Positions 53,494 through 63,959 are shown, numbered from the stretch's first letter. The stretch is 64,000 nucleotides of DNA from Desulfovibrio sp. Marseille-P6017 (GCA_900604495.1 UWOR01000004.1:124001-188000), one strand, 5' to 3'. Made by a program: numbers and translations. The notes: generated from the letters alone by a model not told the origin.

Positions 53494-54306
53494 TTATACG
53501 TTATATTCAAATGCACCTTCGTTTATTTCTAAGAATGAATCTGCATATAAAGATGCTCCATTTATTATGTCGCAAGATTTTATAGTTTGCATTAATAACT
53601 CATCACATGGGTTTACTATTGCAGAACTAAATCCGTTAGCCATTGCCATAGCTAAGAAGTTACTATCTAATATAGGTCTTATATGTTTTGGACAACCATT
53701 AGATACATTTGATAATCCGCCTGTAGTTGGAAGTCCCATCTCTGTCATCATTCTTATTGCTTCTAATACTTCTACTTGCTTATCTTGCATACCTTTTATA
53801 ACTAAGCATAATGGGTCAAATAACATGTCAGATGGATCTAATCCTAGCATTAAACCTTTTTCTAACATTTCTTGACAGTATGCCATACGTTCATCGTTAT
53901 CTTTAGGTATACCATCTTTAGCACATAAAGCTATAACTTTAGCTTCATATTCAGCAGCTAAATCTATCATGTCTAATCTTCCTCCTGCATCTGCAGAGTT
54001 TACAATTGGTTTAGCATGCTCTCTATTGTAAACTTTAAGACCTGCCTCTATAGCTTTTCTATTTGCAGTATCTAATGCTAGTGGAACATTATTAAGTTCA
54101 GATTGAAGCATTTGAACTCCCCAAGTCATTATTTCTTCTCCATCCCTTTCAGCTGGGCCTATATTAAAATCTATATAATGAGCACCGGCATCTAATTGAG
54201 CTTTAGCTCTTCTTAATATTGGCTCAGGATCTCTTTCTGCTAGTGCTTTTCTTATTTCTGGCGATATACAGTGTATTCTTTCACCTATAATCATAAATTT
54301 TTCCAT
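53494..54306 (-). CDS. acsE: Methyltetrahydrofolate:corrinoid iron-sulfur protein methyltransferase
   Basis: A 270-residue TIM-barrel (pterin-binding) enzyme that moves the methyl group from methyl-THF to Co(I) of AcsCD. Motifs include IIGERIHCISPEIRKAL, YIDFNIGPA, VNSADAGG, and GLSNVSNGCPKHIRP. Length matches AcsE (about 262). ATG after AAGGGGGG. The gene lies between acsC and acsB as in C. difficile. Confidence 0.95.
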   Translation of the reverse strand: MEKFMIIGERIHCISPEIRKALAERDPEPILRRAKAQLDAGAHYIDFNIGPAERDGEEIMTWGVQMLQSELNNVPLALDTANRKAIEAGLKVYNREHAKPIVNSADAGGRLDMIDLAAEYEAKVIALCAKDGIPKDNDERMAYCQEMLEKGLMLGLDPSDMLFDPLCLVIKGMQDKQVEVLEAIRMMTEMGLPTTGGLSNVSNGCPKHIRPILDSNFLAMAMANGFSSAIVNPCDELLMQTIKSCDIINGASLYADSFLEINEGAFEYNV

Positions 54307-54361
54307 TATCTATTTCCCCCTTATGGACTAATAATTAATTTATTTTAAATAATTATTTATA

Positions 54362-55738
54362 CTAAGCGTTAGCTAATTCTTGAGCTTTCTTAGCTTGATA
54401 ATCTTTTAAGAACTTAGGTATTTCCATAGACTCTTCTGTACCTATTATTATATTCCAATCTGGTAGATTCTCTTCTAAGTCTCCTTTTATAACAGCAACT
54501 TTACCTGGTATTATTAAATCTCTGTTATTAGTCTTTTCTGCTATACCACATTCTTTAACGAATGCTGCTATAGAGTTTCCACCAAACTTACCAGCAGCCC
54601 ATGAAGTAAGAACTGAGTATCCACCTGCATCTGGTATTACTAACCAACATGGTACTTTAGATCTTTCTATATCTCCTGATACTATAAAGTAAGTTAATGC
54701 AAAGTCAACAGTGACTAATACTGGAGAATTTTCATCTGGGTTATTTATTGGGTATATCTTAGGCTCAACTCTCATTGGTCTTTGTGGGTCAGTGTAGATA
54801 TTTTGTCTTAATGCAAATAAAGGTAATGCTTTTGAATAATCTATATCATCTAATACTATTATTGATCCGTATTTTATTGTAAATACAGAAGATAAAGCAA
54901 CTTCCATCATTGGATTGTTATTAGATAATTTATTTGCAAATATTATTGATGGGTATCCGAATGTTCTGTCTTGTTCCTTTAATGCAATTCTTCTAACTTG
55001 AACTGCATTAGTATAAGTATCTTTTATATTTTCTCCAGTTACATCTAAAACTAATTCTTTATAACCAGCACTTTGTATAGCTTCTACTGTAGAGTATAAT
55101 TCTTCTAAACTAGATGCTTTAACACCTAATGCTAAATTTGCAGCTTTAACTACATCTATCATAGCTTTATAGTTATCTTTATTAGCTCCATATACTATTG
55201 GATTAGTACCTTCTAATAAAGCTACAGCTTCTTTAGCAACATCAGCATCTTCACAATCTACTATGTATGCTATTTTTAATTCACTATCTTTTAATTTATT
55301 TATTAATGACACGTAAGCATCTTTGTTTCCATTATATTTTAATAATGCAAACTCAACTTTCATTTCTTCACCTATTCTTACGTAGTCAACTAACTTCATG
55401 TTTGCTATCTTATCATTTACTGCTTCTTCACTCATTCCATCACAGAATTGAACAGCAAATCTATTTCTACTTACTAAAGTTTTTTCATGTCTAAATAATA
55501 CAGTTTCTCCACCTAAAGTATATTCAGATTCTCCTGTACCTACTTTTAATGCTTTCATTAAAGGTGCAGTAGCTTCTGATAATTTAGCTATTGCATCATC
55601 TGACATATGTGGACATTTACCTACTTCTACTGCTCCTGAAGCAACCTTCATAGAGAATGCCATACAAGTTGGAAAACTACAATCTTTACAGTTTTTCTTT
55701 GGTGTTAATTTAAATATATCTAAAGCTTTTAATGCCAT
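54362..55738 (-). CDS. acsC: Corrinoid iron-sulfur protein large subunit
   Basis: A 458-residue subunit. The N-terminal [4Fe-4S] domain has Cys17, Cys20, Cys25 and Cys42 (CKDCSFPTCMAF; KCPHM). The central TIM barrel and the C-terminal corrinoid-binding part (about 320-440) follow. With AcsD it carries the methyl group to acetyl-CoA synthase. It needs RACo for reactivation. The ribosome site AGGGGGATA is a nine-base match to the complement of the small-RNA loop at 14105-14123. Confidence 0.95.
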   Translation of the reverse strand: MALKALDIFKLTPKKNCKDCSFPTCMAFSMKVASGAVEVGKCPHMSDDAIAKLSEATAPLMKALKVGTGESEYTLGGETVLFRHEKTLVSRNRFAVQFCDGMSEEAVNDKIANMKLVDYVRIGEEMKVEFALLKYNGNKDAYVSLINKLKDSELKIAYIVDCEDADVAKEAVALLEGTNPIVYGANKDNYKAMIDVVKAANLALGVKASSLEELYSTVEAIQSAGYKELVLDVTGENIKDTYTNAVQVRRIALKEQDRTFGYPSIIFANKLSNNNPMMEVALSSVFTIKYGSIIVLDDIDYSKALPLFALRQNIYTDPQRPMRVEPKIYPINNPDENSPVLVTVDFALTYFIVSGDIERSKVPCWLVIPDAGGYSVLTSWAAGKFGGNSIAAFVKECGIAEKTNNRDLIIPGKVAVIKGDLEENLPDWNIIIGTEESMEIPKFLKDYQAKKAQELANA

Positions 55739-55767
55739 TTTTATATCCCCCTAACCTTACAAATAAA

Positions 55768-56712
55768 TTAAGCTAATTCGCTAATTAAATTTTTTATAGT
55801 TTTTATTGATTCTGGATGACGAAGTATTACTGCATTTGATCCACCAACTAATACACTTGCAGCTGTAGAAACTTCCATAGCTATTGATCTTTGTTCTGGA
55901 CATCCCCAGCTTGGCTCATCTTCAACTGGAGCTATAGCTTCTTTAACATGACCTACTTCCATTGCAACTGGAGTTATTATTGGCATTTGTAATGATTTAT
56001 CATTTTGAGCAAATGCTGCAAGTCTTATTCTATCCATAGTAGATGCAACATACTCATATCCATATCCAACAGCTGAACATCCTACGTTCATAACTATATT
56101 ATCTGATTTAACTCCTAACTGAGTTAATAATACGTTCATTTGTTTAGCTAAGTTTATATCAACTGAAGATTCAGCTCCTACTTTGTGGCTATATGCCATA
56201 CCAGCTGAAGCACCTACAGTTTTGTAGTTATCTTCTACAGCTGACATAAATAAACAATTGTGACCATCTAAAGCTTGAGCTAATTTTTCAAATAATTTTC
56301 CATCTTTTTCATGGTTTCCTGTTCCTGCTACAACTAATGGTACGCTTATAGCTTCAACAACAGCTTTAGCAACAGTAGCACATTCTTCTGGAGTTTTATC
56401 TAATCCATTTGGATCTGCTCCATCAAATTTTAAGCATATAAAATCTGCTTCTGTATTTGCTTCTACATATTTAGCCCATTCAACTGGATCGTTAGCTACA
56501 CCTTTATACATTTCTTTATAACAATCTAACCAGCTTTCTGGATATACATCAGATATTTGTATACCTACTGCTTGTTTATTTCCTACCTCTCCATCAAAAC
56601 CATAAAATGGTAAAACATTTTCTCCACCTAACTTTATTGCCTTATCTCCTGTCCCTATTTCCACTTCTGATATTTTACCAGAATACTTTTGAACAGACAT
56701 TTTAAATGCCAT
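55768..56712 (-). CDS. acsD: Corrinoid iron-sulfur protein small subunit
   Basis: A 314-residue TIM-barrel subunit pairing with AcsC. KYSGKISEVEIGTG at the N-terminus and NVGCSAVGYGYEYVASTMDR near the middle are typical. DEPSWGCPEQRS lies near the C-terminus. It provides part of the corrinoid cap. Length is normal. Strong ribosome site; the ATG follows AAGGGGG. Confidence 0.95.
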   Translation of the reverse strand: MAFKMSVQKYSGKISEVEIGTGDKAIKLGGENVLPFYGFDGEVGNKQAVGIQISDVYPESWLDCYKEMYKGVANDPVEWAKYVEANTEADFICLKFDGADPNGLDKTPEECATVAKAVVEAISVPLVVAGTGNHEKDGKLFEKLAQALDGHNCLFMSAVEDNYKTVGASAGMAYSHKVGAESSVDINLAKQMNVLLTQLGVKSDNIVMNVGCSAVGYGYEYVASTMDRIRLAAFAQNDKSLQMPIITPVAMEVGHVKEAIAPVEDEPSWGCPEQRSIAMEVSTAASVLVGGSNAVILRHPESIKTIKNLISELA

Positions 56713-56731
56713 AATTATTTCCCCCTTAAGC

Positions 56732-57502
56732 CTATTTTAATTCTAATTTTGCTATTATTTCTTTAATAGCTTTTTTAGCTTTTGAATCTTCAGGTAAGCT
56801 TACTAATGGTTTACCTGTTGAATCATATTCATATATTAATTCATCTAAAGGTACGATTCCTATAAGGTCTAGCTTGTATTTTTCTATTTCTTCTTTTACA
56901 CCTTCATGTAAAATCCCATCAGGAACTTTATTTACTATAAGTTTTGTATCTCCTACACTTAGGTTCAATTCTTCAGCTAAATCTCTTATTCTAGCAACAG
57001 CTTGTATACTACGTCTTGAGCAATCACTTACTAAAAGTAGTGTGTCTACATGTCTAGTAGTTTTTCTACTTAAGTGTTCCATACCAGCTTCATTGTCTAT
57101 GACTACATAATTATAATGATTTGAAATTTTTTGAACTTGTTCTCTTAAGATCCCATTGACAAAACAATAACAACCTTCTCCTTCAGAACGCCCCATAACT
57201 AATAAGTCATAGCCTTCTCCTTCTTCAATTATAGAGTTTAATCTATATTGTAAAAATTGTGCTTTTGTCATACCTCCAGGGAATGAATTACCTAATTTTT
57301 CTCTTTGATTGACTTCTTCTCTGATTTGACCTATTGATGCCTCTACATCTATGCCTAACACCTCATTTATATTAGCATTGGCATCTGCATCTACAACTAA
57401 TACTGGTGACTTTTTATCTTCTATTAAAGAATTAACTAAAAGCCCTGTAAGACTTGTTTTCCCAGTTCCACCTTTTCCTGCAACAGCTATATTATATCCC
57501 AT
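56732..57502 (-). CDS. cooC: CooC/AcsF family nickel-insertion ATPase
   Basis: A 256-residue MinD-like ATPase with the deviant Walker A GKGGTGKTSLTG (residues 9-20) and a Cys-x-Cys motif region in GEGCYCFVNG, which in this family binds Ni or Zn at the dimer interface. It helps insert nickel into CO dehydrogenase or acetyl-CoA synthase. It lies between lpdA and acsD, directly in the operon with the enzymes it matures. Confidence 0.93.
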   Translation of the reverse strand: MGYNIAVAGKGGTGKTSLTGLLVNSLIEDKKSPVLVVDADANANINEVLGIDVEASIGQIREEVNQREKLGNSFPGGMTKAQFLQYRLNSIIEEGEGYDLLVMGRSEGEGCYCFVNGILREQVQKISNHYNYVVIDNEAGMEHLSRKTTRHVDTLLLVSDCSRRSIQAVARIRDLAEELNLSVGDTKLIVNKVPDGILHEGVKEEIEKYKLDLIGIVPLDELIYEYDSTGKPLVSLPEDSKAKKAIKEIIAKLELK

Positions 57503-57527
57503 ATTAAGACTTCCCCCTTGTCATTGT

Positions 57528-57569
57528 CAAAACAGAGCTTAAAGTTAAATTATTTATTTTACTCTGTTT
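57528..57569 (-). other. Intercistronic hairpin between lpdA and cooC
   Basis: CAAAACAGAG and CTCTGTTTTG pair on the minus strand. No strong T run follows (GACAATGACAAGGGGG), so it probably does not terminate fully. It may divide transcript levels inside the operon. Confidence 0.5.
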
Positions 57570-57573
57570 TGTA

Positions 57574-58971
57574 TTATGCTTTAACTAATTTTGGAGCTGC
57601 ATGAGCACATTCTCCATGTACATCATGAAGAGCTTCCATTAATCCTTCTGATAAGCTTGGATGTGCATGTATTATATCTCCTACTTGTTCTACTGTTAGC
57701 CCTAAGCCAACTGCTAAAGATAATTCAGTTAATAAGTCTGTAGCATGAGGTCCTACTATTGAAGCTCCTATAATTTTATCATCTTTACCAGCAAGAACTT
57801 TTATAAATCCTTGGATATGTCCGATAGCTTGAGCTTTTCCTAATGCTCTAAAATCAAACTGACCTACCTTATATTCTTCATTATCAGCTTGAAGTTGTTT
57901 TTCAGTTTTACCAACACCAGCAACTTCTGGTTGGGTATATACACATCTTGGTACTGCATTATAATTTACTGTTTTTTTGCCTCCCAAAGCATTAACAGCT
58001 GCTACTTCACCTTCTTTAGAGGCAACATGTGCAAGCATTGCAGTATCAATTATATCCCCTATTGCATATATACCTTCAACATTAGTTTCTAGGTATTCGT
58101 TAACTTTAACCTTACCTCTTCCAATTAATTCTATACCTAATTCTTCTATTCCTGAATTCTTTAAGTTTGGCTTTCTACCAACTGCAACTAAACAAGTATC
58201 AGCAGTCACTGACTTCCCATTTGACAGTGTTGCTACAACTTTATTATCTACTATCCCGCAAGTCTGTACCCCTACACCTGCTAACACTTTAATTTTATCC
58301 TTTTTGAACTGTCTCTGCAACTGTTTAGCTACATCTTTATCTTCATTTCCTAAAATATGTTCTGCCATTTCTACTATAGTAACTTGAGTGCCTAAATTTT
58401 GAAAAAATTGACCTATTTCAGATCCTATAACACCACCTCCAACTATCAACATAGATTGTGGAAGTTCTTCTAAACCTAAGACTTCATCGCTAGTTATTAC
58501 AATTTTTCCATCATATGGGAACATTGGTGGTACTACTGGAACCGATCCATTAGCTAATATTATTTTATCTGCCTTTACTAATTCTTTTGATCCATCTTCC
58601 TTAGTTACTTCTATAGTATTTTTATCTATTAATTTACCAAATCCATTAATTGTTTGGATTCCTCTTTTATCAAATAAAAATTCAATACCAGATATAAGTT
58701 GATCTACAACCTTATTTTTTCTAGCCATTATAGCAGAAAAATCTGGTTTTATTTCACCTTCTATATTTATTCCAAAACTTTTAGCTTCTTTCACATTCAT
58801 TAACATTGAAGAAGATGCTAGCAATGCCTTAGTTGGTATACAACCAACATTTAAGCATGTTCCTCCAAGTCTTTTTTTCTCTATAACTACAACTTCATCA
58901 GCACCATGCATAGCTGCTTTTATAGCTGCTACATATCCTCCTGGACCTCCACCTACTACTGCTATTTTCAT
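57574..58971 (-). CDS. lpdA: Dihydrolipoyl dehydrogenase
   Basis: A 465-residue flavoprotein disulfide reductase. FAD motif VVGGGPGG, redox cysteines Cys39 and Cys44 (GGTCLNVGCIPTKA), NAD motif VGGGVIGSEIG, and the C-terminal catalytic HAHPSLSE. It reoxidises dihydrolipoyl H-protein. Its presence in this cluster with gcvH is the C. difficile arrangement. It lies 23 bp after metF. Confidence 0.94.
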   Translation of the reverse strand: MKIAVVGGGPGGYVAAIKAAMHGADEVVVIEKKRLGGTCLNVGCIPTKALLASSSMLMNVKEAKSFGINIEGEIKPDFSAIMARKNKVVDQLISGIEFLFDKRGIQTINGFGKLIDKNTIEVTKEDGSKELVKADKIILANGSVPVVPPMFPYDGKIVITSDEVLGLEELPQSMLIVGGGVIGSEIGQFFQNLGTQVTIVEMAEHILGNEDKDVAKQLQRQFKKDKIKVLAGVGVQTCGIVDNKVVATLSNGKSVTADTCLVAVGRKPNLKNSGIEELGIELIGRGKVKVNEYLETNVEGIYAIGDIIDTAMLAHVASKEGEVAAVNALGGKKTVNYNAVPRCVYTQPEVAGVGKTEKQLQADNEEYKVGQFDFRALGKAQAIGHIQGFIKVLAGKDDKIIGASIVGPHATDLLTELSLAVGLGLTVEQVGDIIHAHPSLSEGLMEALHDVHGECAHAAPKLVKA

Positions 58972-58994
58972 AAATTTAATTCGCCCCCTTAATC

Positions 58995-59876
58995 TTATAA
59001 ACCTGCAGCATCAAGTATTAACGGAACATTCTCTTCTGCTCCAATAGCCATTATGTGAACACCATCACATAAGTTTTCTTCTTTTATTTGTCTTATAAAT
59101 TCTCCGGCCATTTTAATACCTTCTTGGACATAATTTCCTTTTCCAGCTGATTTTAATCTTTCTATTTGATCATCTGGCACGAATATACCAGGAACATTAG
59201 CAGTCATAAATCTAGCCATACCTGGTGATTTTAACGGAACTATACCAGCTAATATTTTACAATCCATATTTTTAGTAAGCTCTCTAAATTTTCTTAAATG
59301 ATCTATATCATAAACTGCTTGAGTTTGGAAGAACTTAGCTCCAGCATTTATTTTCTTCTGCATTTTTAACAATTGTACTTCTATTGGAGCATATTCAGGC
59401 GTAACTGATGCACCTAAGTAGAAATTAGTTTTTCCTTTTAGCTCTAGTCCAACACTATCTACACCACTATTTAATGTAGTTGCTGTAGTTAATATACTTA
59501 CAGAATCTAAATCAAATACACTTTTAGCTTGTGGATGGTCTCCAACACAAGTATGGTCTCCTGTTAAAGCAAGTAAGTTTTCTATTCCAAATACACCAGC
59601 TGAAAGCATCTCACCTTCTATAGCAATTCTATTTCTATCTCTACCAGTCATTTGTATTACTGGTTCAAGCCCTATATCTTTTAACATTTTACATGTAGCA
59701 AGAGAAGTTGCTCTCATAACTGCTGATTGGAAATCTGTTACATTAGTAGCATGAACTCTACCAACACATTTTTTTGCACATTCTAAAAGGTGAGAAAGAT
59801 CTGTACCTTTTGGAGGTGCCATCTCAGCAGTTATTGCAAATTCGCCTCTTTCTAATACTTCTTGTAATAAGCTCAT
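58995..59876 (-). CDS. metF: Methylenetetrahydrofolate reductase
   Basis: A 293-residue TIM-barrel flavoenzyme of the MetF family, reducing methylene-THF to methyl-THF. Signatures are ITAEMAPPKG near the start, LLALTGDHTCVGDHP, and FFQTQAVYDIDHL. In acetogens it works with the MetV zinc protein encoded just upstream. The ribosome site is AAGGGGG. Part of the methyl branch. Confidence 0.94.
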   Translation of the reverse strand: MSLLQEVLERGEFAITAEMAPPKGTDLSHLLECAKKCVGRVHATNVTDFQSAVMRATSLATCKMLKDIGLEPVIQMTGRDRNRIAIEGEMLSAGVFGIENLLALTGDHTCVGDHPQAKSVFDLDSVSILTTATTLNSGVDSVGLELKGKTNFYLGASVTPEYAPIEVQLLKMQKKINAGAKFFQTQAVYDIDHLRKFRELTKNMDCKILAGIVPLKSPGMARFMTANVPGIFVPDDQIERLKSAGKGNYVQEGIKMAGEFIRQIKEENLCDGVHIMAIGAEENVPLILDAAGL

Positions 59877-59910
59877 TTATAAAATCCCCCTTTTTAACCT
59901 TTAAAAGTTA

Positions 59911-60591
59911 TTAAGCTTCAGCTTTAGCAGCTTCTTGTGCTTTTTTCTTTAGATCTAAACTTCTTGGATTATTTTGTTTTGAATAATCTTTTGGCGGTCT
60001 AACTTTAGTTAAGTTATCTAATTGACCTAAATCTTTAAGTCTTTCATATATCCTAACCCATGCACAATCATTTTCATGGCTTATTTCACATTTTCCATCT
60101 TTAGCTCCACCACATGCACCATTTATTAATCCTTTAGCACACATAGTTACTGGACATATTCCACCAGTCCATCCTAGCTCACACTCTCCACAGGCTTTAC
60201 ATGCTTCTTCATATTGACCAACTCTTTCAACTTCACCTATGAATAATGTATTATTTGCTGGGTATACAGGCATATTTTTAGTATTTTTAACTATAGTTTG
60301 TGTTCCATCTCCACAAGCTAAAGATAATATAGCATCAGCTTCCTTTAACTCTTCTTTAACAGCTTTTAAATCTTTTTTACATTGCAAAAGGTTACAGCAA
60401 GGATCTATTACTTTACAAGCTAATACAGTTTTTCCATTAGCCTCTAAATTTTCCTTCATAGCTTGTAATTCTGGTTCTCCACCAGTTTTACAAGTTGCAG
60501 CACATTGGTTACATCCAACTAATATAATATTTTGAGCACCTTCTAAGAAACCTAATACTTCTTCTATCGGCTTTTTATCAGAAATTACCAT
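59911..60591 (-). CDS. metV: MetV-type zinc/cysteine-rich subunit of methylenetetrahydrofolate reductase
   Basis: A 226-residue Cys-rich protein. CNQCAATCKTGG near the N-terminus, DPCCNLLQC in the middle and CKACGECELGWTGGICPVTMC in two parts near the C-terminus are the MetV pattern (zinc and possible iron-sulfur ligands). It accompanies MetF in acetogen-type enzymes. No electron-bifurcating RnfC2 gene is adjacent here. It sits between folD and metF. Confidence 0.92.
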   Translation of the reverse strand: MVISDKKPIEEVLGFLEGAQNIILVGCNQCAATCKTGGEPELQAMKENLEANGKTVLACKVIDPCCNLLQCKKDLKAVKEELKEADAILSLACGDGTQTIVKNTKNMPVYPANNTLFIGEVERVGQYEEACKACGECELGWTGGICPVTMCAKGLINGACGGAKDGKCEISHENDCAWVRIYERLKDLGQLDNLTKVRPPKDYSKQNNPRSLDLKKKAQEAAKAEA

Positions 60592-60617
60592 ACCCTTATT
60601 CCCCCTTAAAAGTACAT

Positions 60618-61493
60618 CTATTTATTATTTTGTAACTTACAAGCTTTTATAACATGTTTTGCAAGTACAGATGTAGTTACTGATCCTACACCTGCTGGAA
60701 CTGGTGTTATCATAGATGCTTTTTCTATTACTGAATCTGTATCAACATCTCCACAAATTCCTCCACCTTCTGGTTTAGCATTTATACCAACATCTATTAC
60801 TACCGCACCTTCTTTTATATACTCAGGAGTTACCATTCTAGCTCTACCAACAGCAGCAACTAGTATGTCAGCTTTAGATGTTACTTCTGATAAATTCTTA
60901 GTTCTAGAGTGACATATATTAACAGTAGCATTTTCACCTAATAAAAGCATTGCTACCGGTTTTCCAACTACCATAGATCTACCAAGTACAGCCACGTTAG
61001 CTCCATTTAAATCCACATTATAATGTTTTAATATTTCAACAACTGCTGTAGGAGTGCATGGTGGGAATCCTGTTTTATCTCCTTCCATTACTTTCGCTGT
61101 ATTTAATGGGTTGAAACAATCCACATCTTTTTTAGGGTCTATAACATGCTTTATAACTTCTTCATCAATACCTTTAGGTAATGGTCTAAATGTTAATATC
61201 CCATTTATTTTTGGATTTTTATTTAGATCTTCTAAAGCTTCTATATATTGATCTTGAGTAACACCTTCTTCTAAAACAATTACCTCTGTCTCAATACCTA
61301 TTGTTTCACATTTCTTAAGTGCTCCTCTTTCATAAGCTAAATCATTAGCTTTTTCTCCAACTCTTAATATAGCTAATTTAGGTATTATACCCTCTTTACT
61401 TAATTCATTAACCTCTTTTATTAAATTTTCGCTCATTTCATCTGCTACTGGTTTCCCTTTTATTATTTGACCTTTAGCTACTGATACTTCCAT
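60618..61493 (-). CDS. folD: Bifunctional methylenetetrahydrofolate dehydrogenase/cyclohydrolase
   Basis: About 291 residues. FolD interconverts methylene-THF and formyl-THF. The folate-binding lysine region and NGILTFRPLPKGIDEE and the NADP-domain signature PCTPTAVVEILKHY with GRSMVVGKPVAMLL are present. A TTG at 61499 is too close to the AAGGGGG site, so the ATG at 61493 (MEVSVAKG) is taken. It follows fchA; an additional cyclohydrolase there is common in acetogens. Confidence 0.94.
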   Translation of the reverse strand: MEVSVAKGQIIKGKPVADEMSENLIKEVNELSKEGIIPKLAILRVGEKANDLAYERGALKKCETIGIETEVIVLEEGVTQDQYIEALEDLNKNPKINGILTFRPLPKGIDEEVIKHVIDPKKDVDCFNPLNTAKVMEGDKTGFPPCTPTAVVEILKHYNVDLNGANVAVLGRSMVVGKPVAMLLLGENATVNICHSRTKNLSEVTSKADILVAAVGRARMVTPEYIKEGAVVIDVGINAKPEGGGICGDVDTDSVIEKASMITPVPAGVGSVTTSVLAKHVIKACKLQNNK

Positions 61494-61524
61494 TTTCAAG
61501 ATCCCCCTTAAATATAAAATTTAT

Positions 61525-62157
61525 TTATTTTCCTAAAGCAATCTCTACCTTTTTAAATACTTCATCACAAATTTTAACTCCATCTTCTATAAGTTCTTTC
61601 ATTTCCGCATTGACTTTATTTATGTATTCTTGATCTTTTATAGAGTTAACATTTATAACAACGTTTAACTCTGCTCCAAGTATAGCAGCTCTTAAACATT
61701 GAACTCCTACTCCTACATCACTTATAGCAAGTCTAGATCCTTTATCAACTAATTCTTCATGTAATTTTATTGCCTTATAACATGCTCTTACTATATTTAT
61801 AGGAACTTCACATGCAACCTTTAAGGCTTTTTGCATAGTTTCTTCCTTTATTTTCTTTTCTTCATCAGTTGATGTAGGAAGTCCATAAGCTTGAGATAGT
61901 GGATAAAATCCTTCTGCATCTTTGTCTATCATTTCCAATAAATCTTTTTCTAGTTCTGATGCTTTATTTAATATTTCTTTTACACTATCTTCATATTCTG
62001 CATACTTCTTTTTACCTATAGTAAGGTTACATACCATACTACCTAAAGCCATACCAACTGCTCCAACTAAAGCTGATGCACCTCCACCACCTGGAACTGG
62101 TGCTTTAGAAGCTAGAACTTCTACAAATTCTCCACAAGTTTTTCCTGATATACTCAT
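61525..62157 (-). CDS. fchA: Methenyltetrahydrofolate cyclohydrolase FchA
   Basis: A 210-residue protein of the FTCD_C/cyclodeaminase-cyclohydrolase family, with APVPGGGGASALVGAVGMALG and MVCNLTIGKKKY near the N-terminus. It converts methenyl-THF to formyl-THF. It shares this step with FolD in the neighbouring gene. The operon location is the second after fhs. Ribosome site TAGGGGG. Confidence 0.93.
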   Translation of the reverse strand: MSISGKTCGEFVEVLASKAPVPGGGGASALVGAVGMALGSMVCNLTIGKKKYAEYEDSVKEILNKASELEKDLLEMIDKDAEGFYPLSQAYGLPTSTDEEKKIKEETMQKALKVACEVPINIVRACYKAIKLHEELVDKGSRLAISDVGVGVQCLRAAILGAELNVVINVNSIKDQEYINKVNAEMKELIEDGVKICDEVFKKVEIALGK

Positions 62158-62194
62158 TAAAATTCCCCCTAATTCTACAAAAGGTCTCTATTTT

Positions 62195-62226
62195 AATTAA
62201 GGTAGTACCAAATGTACTACCTTAAC
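62195..62226 (-). other. Intercistronic hairpin between fhs and fchA
   Basis: TTAAGGTAGTAC and GTACTACCTTAA form a 12-bp perfect stem on the minus strand, followed by TTAAAATAG only. It may be a partial terminator separating fhs levels from the rest of the cluster. Confidence 0.55.
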
Positions 62227-62244
62227 CTATGTTCTTATCAAGTA

Positions 62245-63921
62245 CTAGAATAATCCAGATATTACTCCATTCTCATCAACATCTATTTTTTCAGCTGCTG
62301 GAACTTTTGGAAGACCTGGCATTTTCATTATTGCACCAGTTAAAGCAACTATAAATCCAGCACCAGCTGAAACAGTTAATTGTCTAACTGTTATTCTAAA
62401 TCCTGTTGGTCTACCTAGTTTAGTTTGATCATCTGTTAAAGAATATTGAGTTTTAGCCATACATATAGGCATTTTTCCAAATCCTAAACTTTCTAATCTA
62501 TCTAATTCTTTTTTAGCTTGAGGTGTAAAGTCAACACCATCAGCGCCATATATCTTAGTAGCTATTGCATTTATTTTTTCTTCTATACTTAAATCATCTT
62601 CGTAGCAGAATTGGAATTCATTTGGTTCACTAGTTAATCTAATAATTTCTTTAGCTAACTCTATTCCACCTTCTCCACCTTTTGCCCAAACTTGAGATAG
62701 TGCTACATTAACGCCTAGTTCCTTACATTTCTCTCTTACTAAGTTAACCTCTGGTTCTGTGTCTGTTGGAAATTCATTTATAGCAACAACCGCCGGTAAT
62801 TTATATACTTGAGTTATATTTTCAACATGTTTTAATAGGTTTGGAAGTCCTGCTTCAAGAGCTTCTAAATTTTCTTTATTTAATTGATCTTTTGGAACTC
62901 CACCATTATATTTTAAAGCTCTAACTGTAGCAACGATTATAACTGCATCTGGTTTTAAATCTGCCATTCTACATTTTATATCTAAGAATTTTTCAGCACC
63001 TAAATCTGCACCAAATCCTCCTTCTGTTACTACATAATCTGCAAAATGCATAGCCATTCTTGTAGCTATAACTGAGTTACATCCATGTGCAATATTTGCA
63101 AATGGTCCACCATGAACAAATGCAGGTGTTCCTTCTAAAGTTTGAACTAAATTTGGTTTTAATGCATCTTTTAATAAAGCAGCCATTGCACCATTAGCTT
63201 TTAGTTGTCCTGCAGTTACAGGCTCCCCTTGGAAATTATATCCTACTATAATTCTTCCAAGTCTTTCTTTTAAGTCTGTTATATCACTAGCTAGACAGAA
63301 AGCAGCCATTACCTCAGAAGCAACAGTTATATCAAATCCATCTTGTCTAGCTACACCATCAGCTCTAACACCAAGTCCATCAACAATATTTCTAAGTTGT
63401 CTATCATTCATGTCAACACATCTTCTCCAAGTTATACTTCTTGAATCTATTCCTAATTCATTTCCTTGATGTATATGATTATCTAACATTGCAGCTAATA
63501 AGTTATTTGCAGCTCCTATAGCATGGAAATCTCCAGTAAAATGTAAATTTATATCTTCCATTGGAACAACTTGCGCATATCCTCCACCTGCTGCTCCTCC
63601 TTTAATACCAAATACAGGTCCTAAAGATGGCTCTCTTAAAGCAACTAATACATTTTCACCTAACTTAGCTAATCCATCTGCAACACCTATTGTTGTTGTA
63701 GTTTTTCCTTCTCCTGCAGGAGTTGGATTTATAGCTGTAGTTAATATTAACTTAGCCTTTTTACCACCATTATCTCTTTTAAGTAAGTTATAATCCACTT
63801 TAGCTTTATACTTACCATATAATTCTATATCATCTTCTTCTAACCCTAATTTTTTTGCTATTTCTCTTATATCTTGAGGTTGTGCTTCTTGTGCAATTTC
63901 AATATCAGATTTAAATCCCAT
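62245..63921 (-). CDS. fhs: Formate-tetrahydrofolate ligase
   Basis: A 558-residue enzyme joining formate to THF using ATP, the first step of the methyl branch. The P-loop [10 protein letters not shown] spans 67-76. [20 protein letters not shown] (split near residue 135) and [13 protein letters not shown] are strongly conserved. Full length. The ribosome site is GGGGAGG. Formate may come from PflB. It is the first visible gene of the operon; the CO dehydrogenase gene is expected further upstream, outside the window. Confidence 0.97.
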   Translation of the reverse strand: MGFKSDIEIAQEAQPQDIREIAKKLGLEEDDIELYGKYKAKVDYNLLKRDNGGKKAKLILTTAINPTPAGEGKTTTTIGVADGLAKLGENVLVALREPSLGPVFGIKGGAAGGGYAQVVPMEDINLHFTGDFHAIGAANNLLAAMLDNHIHQGNELGIDSRSITWRRCVDMNDRQLRNIVDGLGVRADGVARQDGFDITVASEVMAAFCLASDITDLKERLGRIIVGYNFQGEPVTAGQLKANGAMAALLKDALKPNLVQTLEGTPAFVHGGPFANIAHGCNSVIATRMAMHFADYVVTEGGFGADLGAEKFLDIKCRMADLKPDAVIIVATVRALKYNGGVPKDQLNKENLEALEAGLPNLLKHVENITQVYKLPAVVAINEFPTDTEPEVNLVREKCKELGVNVALSQVWAKGGEGGIELAKEIIRLTSEPNEFQFCYEDDLSIEEKINAIATKIYGADGVDFTPQAKKELDRLESLGFGKMPICMAKTQYSLTDDQTKLGRPTGFRITVRQLTVSAGAGFIVALTGAIMKMPGLPKVPAAEKIDVDENGVISGLF

Positions 63922-63959
63922 AATTGAATCCTCCCCATAAATTTTAATTTTATTTTAAT

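Noticed and set aside
515..57635. Other CATGAAG/CTTCATG occurrences (for example near 515, 980, 5870, 42962, 46480, 57628)
   Set aside because: All lie inside coding sequence, often in Glu-His or His-rich codons, so they are chance matches and not leader elements.
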